NCBI RefSeq assembly: GCF_020217005.1
Contig: NZ_JAIWOI010000217.1
Location: 1-11,856 of the forward strand
Direction: 5' to 3'
DNA: 11,856 nucleotides
Origin: Rheinheimera sp.
Lineage (GTDB): Bacteria > Pseudomonadota > Gammaproteobacteria > Enterobacterales > Alteromonadaceae
The translations under genes were made by a program, and so were the position numbers. Positions within the stretch are counted from its first letter, which is position 1. Every line of letters begins with the position of its first letter. Of this stretch, positions 1 through 6,740 are shown piece after piece. The notes below the pieces were generated by a model. That model was given only the letters and a program-made list of their open reading frames with translations, made no database searches and was not told where the DNA came from.

Positions 1-437
1 GGGACCCGAAAAATCAGCGCCCTGAGCTGTGGCATACCTACAACGGTCAGGTCAATAAAGGCGAAAGTATCCGGGTATTCCCGCTGTCAAACTGGACAGA
101 ACTGGATATCTGGCAATACATCTATCAGGAAAAAATCGACATAGTGCCGCTGTATTTTGCCGCTGTGCGCCCAGTAGTGGAACGCAACGGTACGCTGATT
201 ATGGTGGATGACGAGCGTATGCCGTTGAATCCGGGTGAAGTGCCAGAGCAAAAACTGGTGCGTTTCCGCACTTTAGGCTGTTACCCGCTGACTGGTGCTA
301 TCGAATCTTCAGCCGACAGCCTGACAGGCATTATCGAAGAGATGCTGTTGTCGACTTCCAGTGAGCGACAAGGCCGGGTGATTGACCACGATTCCAGTGG
401 TTCTATGGAAAAGAAAAAACGTGAGGGGTATTTCTGA
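1..437 (+). CDS. cysD: Sulfate adenylyltransferase subunit 2, C-terminal part (cut by window start)
   Basis: This is the C-terminal 144 residues of the catalytic subunit of ATP sulfurylase, which with CysN makes adenosine 5'-phosphosulfate (APS) and pyrophosphate from ATP and sulfate in the cytoplasm. The frame is open from base 3, well upstream of the first possible start codon inside the window, so the gene is entered in the middle. Family-typical stretches are visible: [10 protein letters not shown] near the start, [35 protein letters not shown] and the basic tail KKKREGYF. E. coli CysD is about 302 residues, so roughly half is present. The TGA stop shares its last base with the ATG of cysN (TGATG), which implies translational coupling of the two subunits. 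The N-terminal PP-loop lies outside the window, so catalytic integrity cannot be judged. Confidence 0.96.
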   Translation, partial: DPKNQRPELWHTYNGQVNKGESIRVFPLSNWTELDIWQYIYQEKIDIVPLYFAAVRPVVERNGTLIMVDDERMPLNPGEVPEQKLVRFRTLGCYPLTGAIESSADSLTGIIEEMLLSTSSERQGRVIDHDSSGSMEKKKREGYF

Positions 438-1855
438 TGTCAGTCGCCAATGAATTAGCCCAAGTAGGCATTGAGCAGTATTTAGAGCAGCAGCAACATA
501 AATCGCTGCTGAAGTTTTTAACCTGTGGTTCAGTCGACGACGGTAAAAGTACGCTGATTGGCCGTTTATTGCATGACAGTCAGCAAATTTATGAAGATCA
601 ACTGGCCGCTTTGCATAAAGACAGCAAAACCCATGGCACCACAGGGGAGACTATAGATTTAGCTTTGCTGGTCGATGGTTTGCAGGCGGAGCGCGAGCAG
701 GGCATCACCATAGATGTGGCTTACCGGTATTTCTCCACCGACAAACGTAAGTTTATTATTGCCGACACGCCTGGCCATGAGCAGTACACCCGCAATATGG
801 CGACAGGGGCTTCAAACTGTGATCTGGCTATTATTCTGGTGGACGCCCGTTATGGTGTGCAAACCCAGACCCGCCGTCACAGCTTCATCTGTTCATTATT
901 GGGTATTAAGCAGTTTGTCGTTGCCATCAATAAAATGGATTTATTAGGTTTTGACCAGCAGCGGTTTGAGCAAATTAAACAGGATTACCTGCAGTTTGCT
1001 GCGCAGTTGAACGTGCCTTCTATCCAGTTTGTGCCGCTGTCAGCGCTGAATGGCGACAACGTGGTACACAGCTCCACGCAAACGCCCTGGTATCAGGACG
1101 GTCCTTTACTGAGCTTATTAGAAAAGGCGCCGGTCACAGGTTTTAACTGGCAAGCCGAAGCCCGTTTGCCGGTGCAGTATGTCAGCCGCCCTAACCTGGA
1201 TTTCCGTGGTTTTGCCGGTACCATCGCCAGCGGCAGTTTTAAAGTTGGTGATGCTATTGTGGCTTTACCTTCAGGCAAAGGTTCTACTATCAAGTCGATC
1301 GTCACTTTTGATGGCGAATGGCAGGAAGCTGTTGCGGGTCAGGCGGTAACGCTGACGCTGAAAGACGAAATAGATATCAGCCGTGGCGATGTGATAGTAC
1401 CTGCGACTCATCATGCCGCAGTATCGAACCGAATTCTGGCCAAAGTGGTCTGGATGCATGAAGAGCCACTGCTGATTGGCAAAAGCTACAACATTAAACT
1501 GGCGACGAAAAAGGTCAGCGGCAAAGTTACAGCTATTGCTCACAGCATAGATGTAAATACCTTAGCCGAACATCAGGCCGACAAGCTCGAGCTGAACAGC
1601 ATAGCGCTGGTTGAGCTGGAGCTGACCGAAGCCGTTGTGTTTGACCCTTATGCACAAAACCGCGATACAGGTGGCTTTATCTTTATCGACCGCATTAGCA
1701 ACATCACAGTGGGTGCCGGTATGGTCGACAGCGCTTTGGCCAGTGTCAGCAGCAAGGCAGAATTCAGCGAATTTGAGCTGGAACTGAATGCTTTAGTACG
1801 TAAACATTTCCCACACTGGCAGGCACTGGATTTAAGCCAGCTGACAAAAGGCTAA
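437..1855 (+). CDS. cysN: Sulfate adenylyltransferase subunit 1 (GTPase subunit of ATP sulfurylase)
   Basis: CysN is the regulatory GTPase partner of CysD; GTP hydrolysis drives the unfavourable synthesis of APS from sulfate and ATP. The 472-residue product matches the usual length (E. coli about 475). It shows the translation-factor GTPase motifs in order: P-loop GSVDDGKS at 31-38, switch I region GITI near 89-92, DTPGH at 110-114 and NKMD at 165-168. Elongation-factor-type beta-barrel domains follow from about residue 240. The product ends as CysN alone, without a fused CysC kinase; the kinase is a separate gene two positions downstream. The start overlaps the cysD stop by one base, and only two bases separate its stop from the next ATG. 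All key residues are intact. Confidence 0.97.
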   Translation: MSVANELAQVGIEQYLEQQQHKSLLKFLTCGSVDDGKSTLIGRLLHDSQQIYEDQLAALHKDSKTHGTTGETIDLALLVDGLQAEREQGITIDVAYRYFSTDKRKFIIADTPGHEQYTRNMATGASNCDLAIILVDARYGVQTQTRRHSFICSLLGIKQFVVAINKMDLLGFDQQRFEQIKQDYLQFAAQLNVPSIQFVPLSALNGDNVVHSSTQTPWYQDGPLLSLLEKAPVTGFNWQAEARLPVQYVSRPNLDFRGFAGTIASGSFKVGDAIVALPSGKGSTIKSIVTFDGEWQEAVAGQAVTLTLKDEIDISRGDVIVPATHHAAVSNRILAKVVWMHEEPLLIGKSYNIKLATKKVSGKVTAIAHSIDVNTLAEHQADKLELNSIALVELELTEAVVFDPYAQNRDTGGFIFIDRISNITVGAGMVDSALASVSSKAEFSEFELELNALVRKHFPHWQALDLSQLTKG

Positions 1856-1857
1856 GC

Positions 1858-3594
1858 ATGAGTCTGGAGCAGTACGGCGTATTCGCTATTTTGGCAGGGT
1901 TGATTGCCCTGTTGACGCTGACCAGGCTGTCGGCGGCCTGGGTGTTCGGCGCAGTGGCCGTACTGACCTATTTAACGGACCTTTTAAACGTCCAGCAGTT
2001 TGCCGCCAGCTTTACCGACTCTTCGTTGCTAACGCTGGTGTTGTTATTGCTGGTGTCCATCGCGTTGGAGAAAACCCGCTTAATCAGTTGGGTCGGGCAG
2101 CAGCTCAATAATGGTGGCTTAAGAACCGTATTAACCCGATTGTGGGTCTCTACAGCTGTGTTGTCGTCCTTTACGGCTAATACTGCTGTGGTGGCCAGCT
2201 TAATAGGTGCTATTAAACGCAGTCAGAAGTTTGCGCCCAGTAAGCTGATGTTGCCTATGGCCTTTGCTGCTACTTTTGGTGGCACCCTGACGCTGATAGG
2301 TACGTCCACTAACCTGGTAGTCAACAGCTTTTTAGATAAAGCAGGTTTGCCTTTACTACAGTTTTTTACCACCACAGCGGTAGGGGCTGGCGTGGTGCTG
2401 TCAGGCATGCTGATGATGTGGATCATCGCGAATCGTCTGCCCGTGACAGAAAAAACAATAGATGAAGCTGACTTACCTTATTTCCTTGAAGCCCGTATCA
2501 GTGCAGATTCCGTACTGATAGGCAAAACCATAGGTGAGGCAGGGCTTCGGCATTTGCGCAAGCTGTTTTTAGCTGAAATAGTACGGGGTGAGCAGAATAT
2601 CGCTCCTGTCTGTCCTGAAGACCGCTTGCAGCCAGGCGATGTATTGCTGTTTGCCGGTGATATGGAATCTGTCGCTTTGTTGCAGGAAATCCAGGGTTTG
2701 ACCTTATATGGCCATCACAGTATGAATGGTCAGGCGCTGGTCGAAGCTATTATCAGCCATTCCTCGAGTCTGAATGGTGTGTCATTAAAAGATGCCAAAT
2801 TCCGTGAAGAGTTTGATGCAGTGGTAGTCGCAGTAAAGCGTGGGCAAGAACGCCTGCAAGGCGGTTTAGGCTCTATAGTGCTGCAAACCGGCGATACTTT
2901 ATTGCTGGTGCCAGGCAAAACATTTCATCAGAACAGTAAACTAAACAAAGAATTTTTATTAGTCAATGGCGTGGACTCTGCCACCCGTTTATCCTTGCGT
3001 CGCAGTTGGGGTGTGTTATCTGCTTTTGTCGCAGTCATTGCTTTGTCGATGACAGGCGAGCTGCCTTTATTAAAGGGCCTGGTGTTATTGCTGATTGGCT
3101 TAATGGCGACAGGTATTGTCAGTCTGCAAGAAGTCAGGCGGCGTTTTCCGCTCGATATAGTGTTGATTGTAGGCGGTGCTTTGGTGTTATCGCAGGCAAT
3201 GGAAAATACCGGTGTATCTGAACTGCTGGGCCAGGGCTTGTTGCAGGTTTTTAGCGGCTATCACTTATTCTGGGCTTTAGCGGCTTTGTATTTTTTCACG
3301 CTGATTTTAACTGAGCTGATGTCGAACAACGCTGCTGCAGCTTTGGCTTGTCCTTTGGCTATCAGTCTGGCCAAAGCTTTTGGTATAGACCCTATGCCTT
3401 TGATTATGGCGGTGTTATTTGGTGCCAGTGCCAGTTTTATCTCGCCCTGGGGTTATCAAACCAACTTATTGGTTTATACGGTTGGTAACTACAAACTCAG
3501 CCAGTATGTCAAAGTAGGTTTGCCTATGGCTTTAGCCTATTCGATAGCCGTACTGGCGTTAATACCCTTGTTTTTCCCTTTTCAGTCCTTGTAA
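1858..3594 (+). CDS. SLC13/DASS-family permease with two RCK_C-like domains, probable sulfate importer
   Basis: This 578-residue inner-membrane protein has the split architecture of bacterial SLC13 permeases with a cytosolic insert. Hydrophobic segments fill about 1-195 and 383-575. Between them, residues about 205-372 are soluble and contain two TrkA-C/RCK_C-like units; each has a GDxLL core (QPGDVLLFAG at 258-267 and QTGDTLLLVPG at 343-353). The two transport repeats carry the family's Ser-Asn-Thr type signatures: SFTANTAVV (104-112) with IGTSTN (147-152), and LMSNNAAAAL (487-496) with SPWGYQTN (529-536). Its position between cysN and cysC, 2 bases after one and 9 before the other, argues for sulfate as the substrate. 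As I recall, Shewanella genomes have the same arrangement. Substrate and coupling ion (probably Na+) are inferred. An AAAGG ribosome site overlaps the end of cysN. Confidence 0.9.
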   Translation: MSLEQYGVFAILAGLIALLTLTRLSAAWVFGAVAVLTYLTDLLNVQQFAASFTDSSLLTLVLLLLVSIALEKTRLISWVGQQLNNGGLRTVLTRLWVSTAVLSSFTANTAVVASLIGAIKRSQKFAPSKLMLPMAFAATFGGTLTLIGTSTNLVVNSFLDKAGLPLLQFFTTTAVGAGVVLSGMLMMWIIANRLPVTEKTIDEADLPYFLEARISADSVLIGKTIGEAGLRHLRKLFLAEIVRGEQNIAPVCPEDRLQPGDVLLFAGDMESVALLQEIQGLTLYGHHSMNGQALVEAIISHSSSLNGVSLKDAKFREEFDAVVVAVKRGQERLQGGLGSIVLQTGDTLLLVPGKTFHQNSKLNKEFLLVNGVDSATRLSLRRSWGVLSAFVAVIALSMTGELPLLKGLVLLLIGLMATGIVSLQEVRRRFPLDIVLIVGGALVLSQAMENTGVSELLGQGLLQVFSGYHLFWALAALYFFTLILTELMSNNAAAALACPLAISLAKAFGIDPMPLIMAVLFGASASFISPWGYQTNLLVYTVGNYKLSQYVKVGLPMALAYSIAVLALIPLFFPFQSL

Positions 3595-3603
3595 GGAATT
3601 TTT

Positions 3604-4197
3604 ATGAGTCAGGTTGTTTGGCAAAACTATCAAATCAGCCGCGCCGATCGTGAGCAACAAAACGGTCATCAGGGCGTTGTATTGTGGTTTACCGGATTAA
3701 GTGGCGCAGGAAAATCCACAGTGGCGAATGCCTTAGAACAGGAATTGGTAAAACGTAAAGTGCACAGCTATTTGCTGGACGGCGACAATGTCCGGCATGG
3801 CCTCTGTGCTGATTTAGGCTTTAGCGAAGCAGACCGCACTGAAAACATCCGTCGAGTCGGCGCTGTCGCAGGTTTAATGCTTGATGCGGGCCTGGTGGTG
3901 CTGAGTGCTTTTATTTCGCCTTACCGTGCCCAGCGGCAGGCGATAAAAAACAGCCTGCCGGACGGCAAGTTTTTAGAGATTTATATCGCCACTTCGTTGG
4001 ATGTGTGCGAACAGCGGGACGTTAAAGGTCTATACCAAAAAGCCAGAAGAGGTGAGATCAGTCACTTCACTGGTATTTCTGATCCTTATGAAGCCCCAGA
4101 GCAACCGGATTTAACTATAGATACAGCGCAACAAAGCCTGGAACAAAGTGTCGAACAGCTAATCGCTTTACTGACGGACAAAGGAGTTCTGAGCTAA
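3604..4197 (+). CDS. cysC: Adenylyl-sulfate (APS) kinase
   Basis: CysC phosphorylates APS at the 3'-OH with ATP to give PAPS, the substrate of PAPS reductase. The 197-residue protein is close to E. coli CysC (about 201). Visible elements are Walker A GLSGAGKST at 31-39, the APS-binding stretch LDGDNVRHGL at 58-67 and DLGFSEADRTENIRR at about 70-84. The ISPYR segment holds Ser105, the counterpart of the phosphorylatable serine known in E. coli CysC (Ser109). The following VCEQRDVKGLYQKAR is the family lid region. A TAAGGA ribosome site formed at the stop of the permease gene precedes the ATG. The stop TAA shares its last base with the start of cysQ. It is a stand-alone kinase, not fused to CysN. 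Confidence 0.97.
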   Translation: MSQVVWQNYQISRADREQQNGHQGVVLWFTGLSGAGKSTVANALEQELVKRKVHSYLLDGDNVRHGLCADLGFSEADRTENIRRVGAVAGLMLDAGLVVLSAFISPYRAQRQAIKNSLPDGKFLEIYIATSLDVCEQRDVKGLYQKARRGEISHFTGISDPYEAPEQPDLTIDTAQQSLEQSVEQLIALLTDKGVLS

Positions 4198-4967
4198 TGC
4201 TAAAACTGACAGAGGACTTATTGCAGCAAGTACGACGTATAGCCGTTGCTGCAGGCGAAGCCATTTTAACTGTGTATCAACGTGATTTTGTTGTGGAACA
4301 AAAAGACGATGATTCGCCCTTAACTGAAGCCGATTTGGCCGCGCATCAGCTGATTCTGACAGAACTGACCAAGCTGACTCCCGATGTGCCTGTGTTATCC
4401 GAAGAAGCGGCAGATATTCCCTGGTCAGAGCGCCAGCAATGGACTGAATACTGGCTGGTCGACCCTTTAGATGGCACCAAAGAATTTATCAAACGCAATG
4501 GCGAGTTCACCGTCAATATCGCCCTTATTCAACAGGGTGAGCCTGTGCTTGGCGTCATTCACGCCCCGGTATTGGATAAAACCTATGCCGCTGCTGAAGG
4601 GGTCGGAGCGACCCGGCAACAGCATGGTTTAACCGAAACTATCAGAGTGGCATTAACGCCAGCCGCAGGCGAAGTGGTGAGAGTGGTCGGCAGCCGCAGC
4701 CATTATAGTGCGGACATTGAAGACTATTTAAGTCGCTTCCCTAAGCACGAGCTGATAGCGGTTGGCAGCTCACTGAAGTTTTGTTTAGTGGCTGAAGGCA
4801 GTGCACATTTGTATCCACGTTTTGGCCCTACTATGCTGTGGGATACAGGCGCTGGTCATGTGATTGCCAAAGTGGCGGGTGCTCATGTGGAATATCAGGG
4901 GATAGCTAATCCAGCTTATCACAGAGAAAACCTGAAAAACCCGAATTTTCTGGTTAGCGCCTTATAA
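4197..4967 (+). CDS. cysQ: 3'(2'),5'-bisphosphate nucleotidase
   Basis: CysQ hydrolyses 3'-phosphoadenosine 5'-phosphate (PAP), the toxic by-product of PAPS reduction, to AMP and phosphate. It belongs to the Mg2+-dependent, Li+-sensitive inositol-monophosphatase superfamily. The 256-residue product carries the metal-binding set: LSEEAAD with Glu69/Glu70, the signature DPLDGTKEF starting at Asp89, and the C-terminal WDTGAGHVIAKVAGA starting at Trp215. An AAGGAG ribosome site lies at 4181-4186, ten bases before the ATG, inside the end of cysC; the one-base overlap with the cysC stop implies coupling. Placing the PAP phosphatase directly behind the PAPS-making kinase fits product clearance. It is the last gene of the operon. 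No convincing T-tailed terminator is visible just after it. Confidence 0.95.
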   Translation: MLKLTEDLLQQVRRIAVAAGEAILTVYQRDFVVEQKDDDSPLTEADLAAHQLILTELTKLTPDVPVLSEEAADIPWSERQQWTEYWLVDPLDGTKEFIKRNGEFTVNIALIQQGEPVLGVIHAPVLDKTYAAAEGVGATRQQHGLTETIRVALTPAAGEVVRVVGSRSHYSADIEDYLSRFPKHELIAVGSSLKFCLVAEGSAHLYPRFGPTMLWDTGAGHVIAKVAGAHVEYQGIANPAYHRENLKNPNFLVSAL

Positions 4968-5061
4968 TTCAGCGGGTTAAACTAAATACTACAAAATAAT
5001 ACTGTCTTGTCTTACCAAAGCAGCCGATAATGTATGTGCCAGTCATCTGAGTCGCGGTGTC

Positions 5062-5093
5062 GATAGACGGGCGGGTACAAGACCAGCCCCTAC
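5062..5093 (-). repeat. GTAGGGGC-type intergenic hairpin repeat, partial copy
   Basis: Read on the minus strand, this stretch begins GTAGGGGCTGGTCTTGTACC and runs on into CCGCCCGTC. It folds into an imperfect hairpin: GGGCGGGT (5069-5076) pairs with ACCAGCCC (5082-5089) with one mismatch and a five-base ACAAG loop. From memory, GTAGGGGC...CCCGCCC units of this kind recur between genes in many bacterial genomes, where they yield a spurious peptide with the core GAGLVPAR; the minus strand here encodes exactly that. Whether this copy is mobile or has a function cannot be told from one instance. Confidence 0.55.
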
Positions 5094-5139
5094 AATGTTC
5101 ACTTTGCTGGATCTGGGTATATAGGCAGTTGAGGTGGGT

Positions 5140-5523
5140 ATGAATCTGTTAAGTCGGTTGCATAAGGCTCCGATCCGGGTATTGCGATTACAACGGCGTA
5201 AAAGTATGTCGCGTATTCGCTTTAGCATGATCCGGCTTCGCATGGCCTTGTCGCAGGAAACGGATGAAACCAGACGTATGCTGATTATTTATCAGCGTTC
5301 TTTGCAGGGAAAGGCCACACAGGCTGAGATGCGTTTTGCCAATCATCAACTGGTCGATGTATTAAGAGCTACAGGCCTGGGTATCTTTGCTGTTCTGCCT
5401 TTTGCCCCTGTAACTATTCCTATCTTAATTAAACTTGGCCGCAAACTGGGTATTGAAGTACTGCCAAGCTCATTTCAGCCCAAGGCAGATAAACAGAAAA
5501 AACTGCCGGATTATGAATCTTAG
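5140..5523 (+). CDS. Small LETM1-like core protein, function unknown
   Basis: The product has 127 residues from the chosen ATG. A GAGG ribosome site at 5131-5134, five bases upstream, supports this start; a GTG two codons earlier overlaps that site and is less likely. The N-terminal 40 residues are very basic (RVLRLQRRKSMSRIRF), and the middle is amphipathic with a Glu/Arg/Gln-rich helix. Residues about 71-113 hold LVDVLRATGLGIFAVLPFAP, then IPILIKLGRKLGIEVLPSSF, then a Lys-rich tail. That block resembles the conserved core of LETM1 proteins, where a Leu-Pro-Phe turn is followed by a hydrophobic segment and ends in LPS(S/T)F. Mitochondrial LETM1 is a cation/proton-exchange or ribosome-associated membrane protein; no such activity can be assigned here. 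The hydrophobic part (about 78-99) could be one membrane helix. It converges on the next gene with nine bases between stops. Confidence 0.8.
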   Translation: MNLLSRLHKAPIRVLRLQRRKSMSRIRFSMIRLRMALSQETDETRRMLIIYQRSLQGKATQAEMRFANHQLVDVLRATGLGIFAVLPFAPVTIPILIKLGRKLGIEVLPSSFQPKADKQKKLPDYES

Positions 5524-5529
5524 CGGCAG
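5497..5529 (-). terminator. Rho-independent terminator for the UPF0104 gene, inside the end of the opposing gene
   Basis: On the minus strand CTGCCG (5529-5524) pairs with CGGCAG (5508-5503), with an inner GATT/AATC pairing (5519-5516 with 5512-5509). Six T residues (complement of 5497-5502) follow directly. It starts four bases past the stop of the minus-strand gene, as expected for its terminator. The whole structure overlaps the last codons and stop of the plus-strand LETM1-like gene. On the plus strand the trailing sequence is only loosely T-rich (ACTTTAACTCTTT), so function in that direction is less certain. Confidence 0.7.
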
Positions 5530-5532
5530 ACT

Positions 5533-6480
5533 TTAACTCTTTGTGCTTTTAAATTTCTTCAGCAACTGATCCTGCTCAAACCACACCACGATAATCAGTG
5601 AAATGGCAAAAGGGATCAGCAGATAAAACAAGCGGAACACCAGCAATGCGGCAATGACATCGGCCGGATTCACTTCAGGTAAGGCCAGCAAAAACATTAC
5701 TTCCAGTACACCCAATCCACCAGGCGCATGAGACAAGAGGGCTGCAGAAAAAGACGCCAAAAAGATCCCTAACACCATAAAATAGCCAGGGTTACTTTGT
5801 TCCGGCAGGGCGTAATAAATAATGGCGGCCGCGGCCAACAACTCCAGTGGAGCTACAATTAATTGACGGCATACCAGTGAAAATCGTGGGTATTCCAGCT
5901 TTAACTTCCATAGGTTGATACAGCCCCTGTCGGTCAGGCTGCCCCATAAATACAGCGCAACCAGAAATAACATACCAGCACCAAGTAAGAAGGCTATCCA
6001 TTCTGGTATAGCCTTGTGAAAATGGGCGGGTAAGCTGGGCTCCACCATAAGCGCTATGCCACCCAACAAAATACTGCCAAGGGCAAAAGTAAAAGAGCAA
6101 AACGCGACCAGAATACCTACTTCACCTGCTGTTAATCCTTGCGAGCGATAAGCCCGGTAGCGCACTACAGCGCCTGAAAACACCGAAGCACCAAGATTAT
6201 GCCCTATAGCATAAGCGGTGAAGGAAGCGACAGAAATAAAGGTCCAGGATACTTTTTTACGCAGATGAGATAAGGCCAGCCTGTCGTAACCTGCTAAAGC
6301 CACGTACGCAAAGACAGTCGCCAGCGCAGCCATCAGCCAGCCATGCAGAGAAATGGCTTCAAGGCTTAGCACTACATCTTCATAGGAGATGTCTTTTAAC
6401 TGCTCAAGCAGCACATAAATTGAAAATGCTACAGCGACCAAACCCAGCAGTGGCCAGAAGTAGTCTTTTTTTATCATCAT
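5533..6480 (-). CDS. UPF0104 / YbhN-like integral membrane protein (MprF flippase-domain fold)
   Basis: The product has 315 residues and about eight hydrophobic segments. It matches the lysylphosphatidylglycerol-synthetase transmembrane domain family (UPF0104; YbhN, and the N-terminal flippase part of MprF). Family landmarks are GHNLGASVFSGAVVRYRAY (93-111), the following GLTAGEVG, and the C-terminal HAPGGLGVLE (251-260). The lysyl-transferase domain of full MprF is absent, so no lipid aminoacylation is expected. A role in lipid or isoprenoid-linked substrate handling in the inner membrane is inferred from the family only. The start is the first of two adjacent ATGs, with AAGGA five bases upstream; an ATG 14 codons further upstream lacks such a site and adds a non-hydrophobic leader. 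It appears monocistronic, with its own terminator just past the stop. Confidence 0.88.
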   Translation of the reverse strand: MMIKKDYFWPLLGLVAVAFSIYVLLEQLKDISYEDVVLSLEAISLHGWLMAALATVFAYVALAGYDRLALSHLRKKVSWTFISVASFTAYAIGHNLGASVFSGAVVRYRAYRSQGLTAGEVGILVAFCSFTFALGSILLGGIALMVEPSLPAHFHKAIPEWIAFLLGAGMLFLVALYLWGSLTDRGCINLWKLKLEYPRFSLVCRQLIVAPLELLAAAAIIYYALPEQSNPGYFMVLGIFLASFSAALLSHAPGGLGVLEVMFLLALPEVNPADVIAALLVFRLFYLLIPFAISLIIVVWFEQDQLLKKFKSTKS

Positions 6481-6630
6481 CTCAATCCTTGTCTGGCCAC
6501 AGTGTTCAATCTGAATGATCAATACGGTGACAACACGACTTGTCTTGTCTGCGTCCGAAAGCTAACTTGCGAAAGAGGCTGCAACGGACTTAATGGTTAT
6601 AACAACAGGGCTATCTCAGCATCCACAGCA

Positions 6631-6649
6631 GGCTTTGGCAAGCAAAGCC
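6631..6649. other. Short perfect hairpin in the leader of the UPF0104 gene
   Basis: GGCTTTG (6631-6637) and CAAAGCC (6643-6649) form a seven-base-pair perfect stem with a GCAAG loop. It lies about 150 bases upstream of the UPF0104 start on the minus strand, in the 6481-6692 gap that otherwise shows no coding potential. On the plus strand a loosely T-rich tract (GTGTTGTTT) follows, but no plus-strand gene needs a terminator here. Function unknown; it may be chance. Confidence 0.3.
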
Positions 6650-6693
6650 GTGTTGTTTGGTGGTTAGCTGCTTAAAACTAGAGCAGAATAACT

Positions 6694-6726
6694 AAAAACC
6701 GGCAGCGCGCAGATGAGGCTACCGGT
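6694..6726 (-). terminator. Rho-independent terminator of the sodium symporter gene
   Basis: On the minus strand ACCGG (6726-6722) pairs with CCGGT (6702-6698). One mismatch interrupts the stem, which then continues with AGC/GCT pairing (6718-6720 with 6704-6706). The complement of 6694-6698 gives a five-T run at the 3' side. It sits 15 bases past the stop of the minus-strand transporter gene, which fits intrinsic termination of that transcript before the UPF0104 gene. Confidence 0.65.
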
Positions 6727-6740
6727 ATTTTCCTGGTTTC

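Noticed and set aside
1093..1543. Antisense ORFs within cysN
   Set aside because: They are opposite-strand shadows of a strongly conserved GTPase gene with no start signals or recognisable motifs.
437..1855. Possible bifunctional CysNC (fused kinase)
   Set aside because: The frame closes at 472 residues without a second P-loop, and cysC is a separate complete gene at 3604-4197.
4938..4978. Inverted repeat AACCCGAATT / AATTcagCGGGTT across the end of cysQ as a terminator
   Set aside because: The stem has a three-base bulge and a loop of about 18 bases, and no T-run follows (AAACTAAAT), so it is too weak to call.
5043..5243. Minus-strand ORF of 66 codons with GAGLVPAR-like peptide
   Set aside because: It is the translation of the GTAGGGGC-type hairpin repeat plus the antisense of the LETM1-like gene; no ribosome site or family resemblance supports a real protein.
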